Shown here one piece after another: positions 22,992 through 29,704 of a stretch of DNA of 64,000 nt. A program made the position numbers and the translations under genes. The notes under the pieces were generated by a model that did no database searches, had not been told where the DNA came from, and saw only the letters and a list, made by a program, of their open reading frames with translations. The stretch is from Paramuribaculum sp. (GTDB lineage Bacteria > Bacteroidota > Bacteroidia > Bacteroidales > Muribaculaceae). The stretch is from the NCBI GenBank assembly GCA_022511125.1, contig JAFLSD010000001.1, forward strand, positions 1-64,000, written 5' to 3'. Within the stretch, counting starts at the first letter, position 1. Each line of letters starts with the position of its first letter.

Positions 22992-24167
22992 ATGAACAAA
23001 CTGATCTTACAAGATAATAACCAAATATTCGAAAATCTCCTCCCCCTCACATTCACCCGGCCCGTCTCCGAAATCAGAGTAGGAATCTTCACTATACGCG
23101 AAAAATGGCAACGGCTCCTCGACAATCCGAGTATTTATTATGCCACCGACCGCCTGCTCTATCCACTCTTCCCTACAGCGGAAGCTGACGACGACACCTT
23201 GACTGTCGCAACCCACTTTCTCCCCACGCCCTGCCTCGTCCGGACTGTAGCCGCTCTTCTCCCGGGGCAGACGCTCCTCCTTCCCTCAGGCGAAGAAATA
23301 GCCCGCAGAGGCCTACCGAATGGCAACCACAGCGAAAAGATAATCTATACCGAACCTCTCGCCCAAATCCGACACCTCTACGATCTCTTCCTCCTCAACG
23401 GCAATGAAATCCGCGCTGACATCTCTCTCCTCGCCCCCAACGAATATGCGCCTCTGCCCGCTGACCATCATGCTACGATCATCGGACCCGTCCAAAACCT
23501 CTTCATTCACCCCACCGCCATAATCGACGGAGCCACCATCAACCTACGTCACGGCCCCGTCTACATAGGCCCTGGAGCGGTAATCATGGAAGGAGCTACG
23601 GTAAGAGGACCTATTGCCCTCTGCGAACACTCCGAAATACGAATGGGAGCCCGCGTTTACGAAGACACCACGATCGGCCCACACTGCAAAGTAGGAGGAG
23701 AAATCTCAAACGTCATATTCATTGCCCACTCCAACAAAGCCCACGACGGATTCCTCGGTAACTCCGTAATAGGCGAATGGTGTAACCTCGGAGGAGGAAC
23801 AGTCGCCTCAAACCTCAAAAACGACTACTCCGAAATTAAACTCTGGAACTATCCTACCCGTCGTTTTCTCCGCACAGGCCTTCAATTCTGCGGACTGATT
23901 ATGGGCGACCACTCCAAAACCGGAATTAACACCATGATCAACACCGCCACCGTTTTCGGAGTCGGAGTCAACTTCCACGGAGCAGGCTATCCCCGCAACT
24001 TCGTGCCTTCGTTCACCGAAGGATCCACGGCCGGAATGTCTGAAGTCCCCCTCCGGAAATTCCTTGACATCGCTACCCGCGTCCTCGCGCGACGCGACAT
24101 AACCCTCACCCCCGACGACATCGACTTCTACACTCGGCTTCACGCTCTCACCGAAACCTACCGCTGA
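22992..24167 (+). CDS. Alternative GlmU-type sugar nucleotidyltransferase/acetyltransferase
   Basis: 391 residues. This matches the Bacteroidetes form of GlmU, which supplies UDP-GlcNAc for peptidoglycan and LPS. The N-terminal domain begins LILQDNNQIFENLLPLTFTRPVSEIRVG (in parts), unlike the classical GlmU pyrophosphorylase fold signature. From about residue 170 a left-handed beta-helix is visible, with repeated hexapeptides such as IHPTAIIDGATI and GPGAVIMEGATVRGP, then HSNKAHDGFLGNSVIGEWCNLGGG. It is transcribed away from the ribosomal cluster. Family assignment is by motif and layout; the two activities are inferred from the family. Confidence 0.85.
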   Translation: MNKLILQDNNQIFENLLPLTFTRPVSEIRVGIFTIREKWQRLLDNPSIYYATDRLLYPLFPTAEADDDTLTVATHFLPTPCLVRTVAALLPGQTLLLPSGEEIARRGLPNGNHSEKIIYTEPLAQIRHLYDLFLLNGNEIRADISLLAPNEYAPLPADHHATIIGPVQNLFIHPTAIIDGATINLRHGPVYIGPGAVIMEGATVRGPIALCEHSEIRMGARVYEDTTIGPHCKVGGEISNVIFIAHSNKAHDGFLGNSVIGEWCNLGGGTVASNLKNDYSEIKLWNYPTRRFLRTGLQFCGLIMGDHSKTGINTMINTATVFGVGVNFHGAGYPRNFVPSFTEGSTAGMSEVPLRKFLDIATRVLARRDITLTPDDIDFYTRLHALTETYR

Positions 24168-24181
24168 GCCACCCCATCGAC

Positions 24182-24209
24182 AAAAAAGCTCCGCCTTTGC
24201 AGACGGAGC
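24182..24209 (-). terminator. Terminator of the thioredoxin gene
   Basis: Stem GCTCCG/CGGAGC with a short interrupted inner stem lies just past the end of the thioredoxin gene. On the minus strand it is followed by a run of six T. It may also serve the convergent glmU-like gene weakly. Confidence 0.7.
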
Positions 24210-24239
24210 CAATATTGCATACCTTCTTTCCTCAGTTCA

Positions 24240-24539
24240 TCACGACAAATGCTCGTTTAGCTTTTCTTCGAGCTGAGAAGCCTGATGCAGACCATAGCCG
24301 CGCCAAACAGGCTCACCGTTCTTAAACACTATCAGAGTCGGAATGCTCTGCACCCTATATTGTTGCGACAAAGCCGGATTCTTATCCACATCGATCTTAA
24401 TCACGTTCACCTTATCGCCGAACTTATTCTTCACTTCTTCCAGAATTGGAGCCTGCATCTTGCAAGGACCGCACCAGGTCGCGAAAAAGTCTACCAACGT
24501 AGGCTTCGAATCACCTATAATCTTGTTGAATTCGTCCAT
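24240..24539 (-). CDS. trxA: Thioredoxin
   Basis: 99 residues. The redox motif WCGPCK has its cysteines at 23 and 26, with the conserved cis-Pro region QSIPTLIVFKNGE near residue 70. It lacks a signal peptide, so it should act in the cytoplasm, reducing disulfides of enzymes such as ribonucleotide reductase. The gene is monocistronic, convergent with the glmU-like gene. Upstream lies the repeat zone; a near-consensus -7 box (TATATTTA, complement of 24565-24572) is 26 bases before the start. Confidence 0.95.
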   Translation of the reverse strand: MDEFNKIIGDSKPTLVDFFATWCGPCKMQAPILEEVKNKFGDKVNVIKIDVDKNPALSQQYRVQSIPTLIVFKNGEPVWRGYGLHQASQLEEKLNEHLS

Positions 24540-24607
24540 AGTAGTAAGTTTTAATTAGTTTCTGTAAATATAACAACCCACCCCCAAAAAAGTTCTCCCC
24601 CCTCCCT

Positions 24608-24641
24608 TCGCCACATGCGCCGAATCCGCAGGATTTATTAA
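24608..24641 (+). repeat. Single M1 repeat module
   Basis: A 34-base copy of the first module of the palindromic repeat family: TCGCCACATGCGCC followed by GAATCC-GCA-GGATTT and ATTAAT. It lacks the later modules. It matches the start of the longer copies at 24711, 25027 and 25828 almost base for base. Confidence 0.7.
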
Positions 24642-24710
24642 TATAAGTAACCCGGCTGCCACCCATCCCTCACCATTATCTTTTATCTTCCATCTCTCCT
24701 CTCTTCTCCC

Positions 24711-24933
24711 TCGCCGCATGCGCCGAATCCGCAGGATTCATTAATAATAACCGGGTATTGGCGACAACGTCGCCTATGCCCGGCTACCGCCAAACAAACA
24801 ATGTATCCGCAGGATTCATTAATTCCCGCTGCGACTGTCCCGCAACGGGACGATACGTAAGTAACCCCGTACGCTACCGCATGCGGGGCACCCGCAACAT
24901 CCCCTTTTTGTAGGGACGCTACATGTAGCGTCC
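24711..24933. repeat. Mosaic palindromic repeat, copy A
   Basis: A chain of short hairpins. GAATCC-GCA-GGATTC is at 24725-24739. A long stem CCGGGTAT..GGCGAC/GTCGCC..TGCCCGG is at 24751-24783. A second partial first module is near 24804. GTCCCG-CAA-CGGGAC is at 24837-24851. CCCCGTACGC/GCATGCGGGG is at 24865-24888. A perfect 20-base palindrome starting GGACGCTACA is at 24914-24933. Each module is itself an inverted repeat. The same modules recur in order at 25828-26052. The minus-strand frame across it (24683-24955) is judged non-coding. Confidence 0.75.
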
Positions 24934-25026
24934 GACTACCAACACTGATACTCAATTAATTAACCACACATCCTTTCGGATGCAACATGCCCTACAAACT
25001 ACCCGCAAAAAGCCCATCTCTCCCCC

Positions 25027-25172
25027 TTCGCCACATGCGCCGAATCCGCACTATTCATTAATTCGCACCACGACTGTCCCGGAACGGGACGATATGTAAG
25101 TAACCCCGTACGCTACCGCGTGCGGGGCAACCTGACGCCCCACGCAAAAAAGTGCCGTAGGTACTTCACTGC
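25027..25172. repeat. Mosaic palindromic repeat, copy B (short form)
   Basis: This copy has one first module (GAATCC-GCA-CTATTC, stem broken), then GTCCCG-GAA-CGGGAC at 25076-25090, CCCCGTACGC/GCGTGCGGGG at 25104-25127, GCCCCACGC at 25137-25145 and AGTGCC-GTA-GGTACT at 25151-25165. The long CCGGG stem module of copies A and C is missing. The fusion point is where two first modules would have recombined. Confidence 0.75.
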
Positions 25173-25196
25173 ATCCCTCACCAACAACTTTATCTA

Positions 25197-25672
25197 TTAT
25201 CTCTTTTCTTTTATATTCCCACTCTTCTTCTGTAGATAAAATATATCTTTTTGCCTTTCGATTTCATGTCTTAATTGTTCAGGAGTTGGCAGATAGAGCA
25301 TATATTTTGATGCGAATAATGAGTCCACGTTAAAAGAGATCGAGATTTTCCACTCGTCAAGTGGAAAATCTCTGGGAACATTTTATAAAAGTTTACATAA
25401 CTGTATAAATTAGTCTTGCTAAACCCTTTTCCATACTTTTCTGTCAGTCTCTTTGACAAAGATTTTATCACGTCAAGTCCATAAATTTCTGACCTTTCCC
25501 GACCTCTTATTTCTTCTTCGGCTATTAGCTTTCCGAGTTCCCAATTCCGCCTTACGAGACTCTCATTAATCTGCTTATAAGCTCTCTCACGAGCACTATC
25601 TATAACTTCTACAGCGTTATTATACAAACTGTCTAACGGTTGAGTCAATGTCAAATCTTTATATACTTCCAT
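25197..25672 (-). pseudogene. DUF1016 (YhcG-like) gene with internal deletion and frameshift
   Basis: The N-terminal 115 or so residues are a good DUF1016 N-domain (VRRNWELGKLIAEEE, YGLDVIKSLSKRLTEKYG, KTNLYSYVNFYKMFP), ending at SLLTWTHY. Immediately after, the reading frame shifts. In another frame the DNA reads SLFASKYMLYLPTPEQL..EIERQKDIFYL, which resembles the extreme C-terminus of full-length DUF1016 proteins, ending at a stop at 25197-25199. The middle of the protein, including the C-terminal nuclease-like domain, is therefore missing. Full proteins of this family are about 330-380 residues. The 133-residue product of the open frame is probably non-functional. Family recognition is from memory of the motifs. 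Confidence 0.75.
25342..25372. repeat. 12-bp perfect inverted repeat inside the DUF1016 remnant
   Basis: GAGATTTTCCAC at 25342-25353 and GTGGAAAATCTC at 25361-25372 are perfect complements with a 7-base loop. They lie in the sequence coding for the EIFHLTSGKSRS part, about 20 bases before the deletion junction. Confidence 0.8.
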
Positions 25673-25727
25673 CTCTTTACTTTAAAGCCTAAATTGGGCA
25701 TGATCTACCATCAATTTATTTTATTTG

Positions 25728-25735
25728 CAAATATA
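25728..25735 (-). promoter_or_regulatory. -7 box upstream of the DUF1016 remnant
   Basis: The minus strand carries TATATTTG, a perfect TAnnTTTG match, 56 bases before the start codon. No convincing -33 box is seen at 19-21 bases. Confidence 0.35.
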
Positions 25736-25827
25736 TCAAAACTATATTATTCATAAAAATCCTGTCTTCAACATAACCATTCGTTTCTTAAGAACCACCC
25801 ACTCTACTACTCCCATCTCTCCAACCC

Positions 25828-26052
25828 TCGCCACATGCGCCGAATCCGCAGGATTCATTAATAATAACCGGGTATTGGCGACAACGTCGCCTATGCCCGG
25901 CTATCGCCAAACAAACAATGTATCCGCAGGATTCATTAATTCGCACCGCGACCGTCCCGGAACGGGACGATATGTAAGTAACCCCGTACGCTACTGCGTG
26001 CGGGGCAACCCGACGCCCCACGCAAAAAAAAGTGCCGTAGGTACTTCACTGC
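25828..26052. repeat. Mosaic palindromic repeat, copy C (full form)
   Basis: The most complete copy. In order it holds the first module with perfect GAATCC-GCA-GGATTC, the long CCGGG stem, a second first-module half, GTCCCG-GAA-CGGGAC, CCCCGTACGC/GCGTGCGGGG, GCCCCACGC and AGTGCC-GTA-GGTACT. It agrees with copy A through the first half and with copy B through the second half, apart from a few base changes that mostly spare the stems. The minus-strand frame across it is rejected as coding. Confidence 0.75.
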
Positions 26053-26100
26053 ACCCCCACCATGCTCTTTTATCTTCTATTTCCCCCCTCTAAAACGCAA

Positions 26101-26135
26101 TTTCGGCCGACATGCACTACGCACGCCGGCCGAAA
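26101..26135 (-). terminator. Possible terminator of the SusC/SusD operon
   Basis: Perfect 9-bp arms TTTCGGCCG/CGGCCGAAA with a 17-base loop lie 30 bases past the last gene of the operon. On the minus strand the stem is followed by TTGCGTTTT, a weak T tract. The loop is longer than usual. Confidence 0.5.
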
Positions 26136-26164
26136 CCATAATATTTCAATAATTTCTTACTGTT

Positions 26165-28060
26165 TTATCTAATGCTAAAACCTGTTTTAACGTTATTAAA
26201 TTTATAATCTCTAATCTTCTTTGAGTCTATTGATGTCGGCATGACGAGTCTCGGATTAGCACCTTTGATAGCTTTCTTTGCTACTTTCTTCTGAAGCTCT
26301 ACCTTCAACGGGGCAATTGCTCTACTCTTTGCCGAAGCCTGTGCTGTAGCTGATGCCGAAGGATCAAGTACCAATATATCGCTGTCTTCATCGTTGAAAT
26401 ACACCCATCCGTAACTTCCGTAGTATACTAACAACGAACCACCAGGGAATGAAATCGTATTTCCGTCGAATGTACCTGGACCCGGATAACCGAACGCACT
26501 GCCTATTGAAGCTATATTATAACCTATTTCACAATATGCTGGATATACTTCAACCGCCTTCGGATTTGTTGCATCTATTTCGATATAATATGTTCCAGCT
26601 TCAGTGCTTGACGGAGCTAAGAACGGACAAGAACCGTAAGGACGTATAACGCGATAATATCCGTCAGCATAATTGCTTTCTTGAACTGTTACTGTCCATG
26701 ACTCTGGTTCATCCGTATCCAACAGCCACCAACCGTCTGTAAATAGAGCCTTTTCTGTAACTACTGTCCAGTCGCGCTGAACCAGCTCGTAGTAGAAGGA
26801 GAAAGCAGAATTGCCTACCACTTCGCCAGCTTCGTTGTAAACTACAGCCACTACAGTGTAGTCGTTATCATCCGTTACTCTGAATTGAAATTGCTGACTT
26901 TCCGTGTAAAGAGTCGCTTCGGTATCAGCTACCAGTTCATCCGCTATAGCTTGAATTGCTTGTTGATTACCTTCCAACCAACCGCTTACCATCGTAATAG
27001 CGTAGGAAGCAACATCTTCACCTTTTGTTATATTAATCAATGCGTATTCTGCTCCGTTATCGGCTACGTAAGAACCTGCAAAGGTACCGTTTATTGATAT
27101 ATCTGGATAACCAGGCAACTGAATAGTACTCGGTCCCATATCGAAGATACCTACACCGCCAGCAGAAGTAATACCTATCCAAGCCATATCTATAGTCAAC
27201 ACCCCTGTTTCTGGATTGAAATACGACGTTTTCTCATAACTTGCTGGAGGATAGTTCGCACTATTGATTACTGCTGTCGTAAATGTGTACATATCGCAAT
27301 ATCGGATTAACACCGGTTCACCGCTTACAGTACCATTCAGATCAGATGTCGCTAACGCTACGCGCAAATAATTCGTTGCTTTATCTAAGTTGACAACAAA
27401 ATCAACCCCGTTGTCCCAAAGAGAATAGATTTCATAATCTCCATAATCTTCACTCATTGTTTCTGCAGTTTCGCTACTCGGAATCAAATACTGAATTTGA
27501 TTTTCGTCCATGAGGCTATGACGTTCGAACACTGAGAATTGATAAGCTTCACCTAATATACTAAAGAATCCTATAGCATATTCATCATCACCTACAAGTT
27601 CCCAATCGCTCCAAGGAGCATAATAAACGTCCATTACGAGAACTTTTTTACCATAAGGAGTCGAGCTTTCACCATCGATTGTTATCGATACTGTGTAAAT
27701 GTCACTCGGATCTACAGATCCAAAATCTACACCAACATTGATTGTTGCAGTCGACTGGCCACTTGAGAAAGTTACGGAACTCGGTATAGAGAAGATACTT
27801 ACCGGAGCACCTTTTTGGTCGGTTGCCGAAGATGTTAACGACACTGTCAGATCGCCGTTTGATTTCACACGGCTGATTGTGACCGGGATCACGGTTTGAT
27901 CCGCTTCGAGGTTCACGTCTGTCGGTTCCGTGGTCGCAAAGAAGACCTGATCATTAGCCAGCTGTTCTGCCGGATCGTATTTTGCCTCATCCGTACATGC
28001 GCTGAAACTCAGAGCGAGACCGGCTATAAGCGACAAAAATCCGTATTTATTTAGTTTCAT
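26165..28060 (-). CDS. SusCD-associated surface lipoprotein of unknown ligand
   Basis: 631 residues. A lipoprotein signal peptide ends at LSFSAC (Cys22), followed by acidic residues as in surface-exported Bacteroidetes lipoproteins. Residues about 35-135 look like a Calx-beta/Ig-like beta-sandwich (PVTISRVKSNGDLTVSL, then VTFSSGQSTATINV). The rest is beta-rich with many aromatic residues; no catalytic motif was found. Third gene of the susC-susD operon, 26 bases after susD. Position and architecture suggest a surface glycan-binding or accessory protein. The ligand cannot be read from sequence. Confidence 0.7.
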   Translation of the reverse strand: MKLNKYGFLSLIAGLALSFSACTDEAKYDPAEQLANDQVFFATTEPTDVNLEADQTVIPVTISRVKSNGDLTVSLTSSATDQKGAPVSIFSIPSSVTFSSGQSTATINVGVDFGSVDPSDIYTVSITIDGESSTPYGKKVLVMDVYYAPWSDWELVGDDEYAIGFFSILGEAYQFSVFERHSLMDENQIQYLIPSSETAETMSEDYGDYEIYSLWDNGVDFVVNLDKATNYLRVALATSDLNGTVSGEPVLIRYCDMYTFTTAVINSANYPPASYEKTSYFNPETGVLTIDMAWIGITSAGGVGIFDMGPSTIQLPGYPDISINGTFAGSYVADNGAEYALINITKGEDVASYAITMVSGWLEGNQQAIQAIADELVADTEATLYTESQQFQFRVTDDNDYTVVAVVYNEAGEVVGNSAFSFYYELVQRDWTVVTEKALFTDGWWLLDTDEPESWTVTVQESNYADGYYRVIRPYGSCPFLAPSSTEAGTYYIEIDATNPKAVEVYPAYCEIGYNIASIGSAFGYPGPGTFDGNTISFPGGSLLVYYGSYGWVYFNDEDSDILVLDPSASATAQASAKSRAIAPLKVELQKKVAKKAIKGANPRLVMPTSIDSKKIRDYKFNNVKTGFSIR

Positions 28061-28086
28061 AATCTCTTAATTTATCTTGTTAATAT

Positions 28087-29688
28087 TTATTGACCGGCTG
28101 TGTAGACATTCGACGGATCAGGATTGTTCCAACCGCGCACACCTGCGTTGTTGTTGCCTTCTGTCTGCACGATCACGAAGTTCATCCATGCAGGACGGGT
28201 CGTCGTGTTGAACTGTGCCGTTGCGGTAAAGTTCGTTCCGCTGTAGTAGCGGGTCACCGGATAGTTCAGACGCTTGATGTCGAAGTAGCTCTGACCTTCA
28301 CCCCAAAGTTCTACGCGTTTCTGGAACACGATTTCTTCGATGATACCGTCCTGATCGCTTGCCTTGCAACTGTAGGTTGCGAAGCGGAACTTTTTCATGA
28401 AGTCTTCCAAAAGCTGCTTGCCTTCGGCAGGAGAAGTATGGGCTGTAGCCTCAGCCTGAATGAAATACATCTCTTCAAGACGCATCAACGGATATGCCGT
28501 TGCAGAACCTACATTGTAATCCGACATATTGCCCGAGCCCGGACGGAATTTCAATGAATAGTAAGCGTCTAAGTTTTCGGCAGCAAAAGTTGCGTCGATC
28601 ACAGGTTCGCGTCCGCTGAGTGCGCTTCCGGCCGGAGCTATGAAAGCCAATTTGCGGAAGTCGCGGTCGTTTATGCGGTTGTAAGTCGAAGCGCCGATCA
28701 TCACCCACGGGCCGGCAGAAGCGTAACCGTAAGTTGTTTCGTTGCTCACCCAAGAAGTCCAGTTCAAGATACCTGTCTGAACTACGTCATCTTCTTTAAC
28801 CTGTTGCGCGTAGAGCATCCACGAAGAGGTCGGTTCGTTGAAACCGCTCGTTGTGCTCAGCCACTGTTCCTGTGTCATCACGTTGTTCGGACCCTGTGCT
28901 GCGATGGCCTTGGCTGCGTATTGAGCTGCCTGAGGATAATTCTCAACCCACATGTAAGCGCGGGCGTACAGACCGTATACTGTCGAGATACCCGGGAGAA
29001 GACCTGCTGGCTGACCCTGAAGGTACTGTTCAGCTTTCTGAAGGTCGCTGATGATGAAGTTTAACATATCTTCGCGTGTAGCGCGGGGATTGTTACGTGA
29101 TTCTTCTTCAGTCGTCTTATCTGTGAGGATAGGCACTGTCAGATTAAGCACCGGATTGCCCTGAGGGCTCTGAGGAGCCACAGCGTCGTTTTCAAGGAAC
29201 TCATACATACGAGCTAAGTCGAGATAATGATGGGCGCGGTAAGCGTAGCCCATTCCGAGATATACCAGCTGCTGGTCGGTTGCAGTCTCCTCGTCGATAG
29301 CGCCTATAAGGTTGTTGGCTGTCAACACGAGCTGATTGTAGAAGTTCCATATCACCTGGCCGTACATATAGGTTTCACCTAAATAACGGTCGAACTCCCA
29401 AGCGGTATACCAGTCGTAACCGCTTGATATTATGGCCATATCTTCGGTCATAACGTCGCGAATATGCATCATCGAGCCGTAACCCCAGTCATAAGCCGCA
29501 TCGGAACTTACAGTTGCAAAGTGGTTGAAATAGGCCGGCATGGCGTAAACCAATGCTTCGGTGGCTTTTGAAGATGCGGCGAGCTGATCTTCAGTCACAC
29601 CGTTCGTCGGAAATACTTCCTCGATACATCCCGTAAGGGTCGGAGTAAGAACGGCGGCTGCTATTAATGATTTATATAATGTTTTCAT
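28087..29688 (-). CDS. SusD/RagB-family nutrient-binding lipoprotein
   Basis: 533 residues. A lipoprotein signal ends at LTGC (Cys21). TPR-rich SusD features are visible: ATEALVYAMPAYFNHF early, YLGMGYAYRAHHYLDLARMYE in the first TPR, YPLMRLEEMYFIQAEAT centrally, and EEIVFQKRVELWGEGQSYFDIKRLN near the end, the last two being strong SusD/RagB signatures. It caps the SusC transporter and delivers oligomers to it. It lies 16 bases after susC in the same operon. Confidence 0.95.
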   Translation of the reverse strand: MKTLYKSLIAAAVLTPTLTGCIEEVFPTNGVTEDQLAASSKATEALVYAMPAYFNHFATVSSDAAYDWGYGSMMHIRDVMTEDMAIISSGYDWYTAWEFDRYLGETYMYGQVIWNFYNQLVLTANNLIGAIDEETATDQQLVYLGMGYAYRAHHYLDLARMYEFLENDAVAPQSPQGNPVLNLTVPILTDKTTEEESRNNPRATREDMLNFIISDLQKAEQYLQGQPAGLLPGISTVYGLYARAYMWVENYPQAAQYAAKAIAAQGPNNVMTQEQWLSTTSGFNEPTSSWMLYAQQVKEDDVVQTGILNWTSWVSNETTYGYASAGPWVMIGASTYNRINDRDFRKLAFIAPAGSALSGREPVIDATFAAENLDAYYSLKFRPGSGNMSDYNVGSATAYPLMRLEEMYFIQAEATAHTSPAEGKQLLEDFMKKFRFATYSCKASDQDGIIEEIVFQKRVELWGEGQSYFDIKRLNYPVTRYYSGTNFTATAQFNTTTRPAWMNFVIVQTEGNNNAGVRGWNNPDPSNVYTAGQ

Positions 29689-29704
29689 TTTCTTCTATCC
29701 TATT

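Noticed and set aside
24683-24955. Minus-strand frame of 90 codons in repeat copy A, similar to a 77-codon frame at 25788-26021
   Set aside because: The shared peptide follows from the shared DNA repeat. Changes between copies alter residues freely but keep the hairpin stems, the frame is out of step in copy B, and there is no promoter or sensible start. Treated as non-coding repeat.
24600-26060. CRISPR array
   Set aside because: The repeats are not evenly spaced, do not alternate with unique spacers of constant size, and no cas gene is present.
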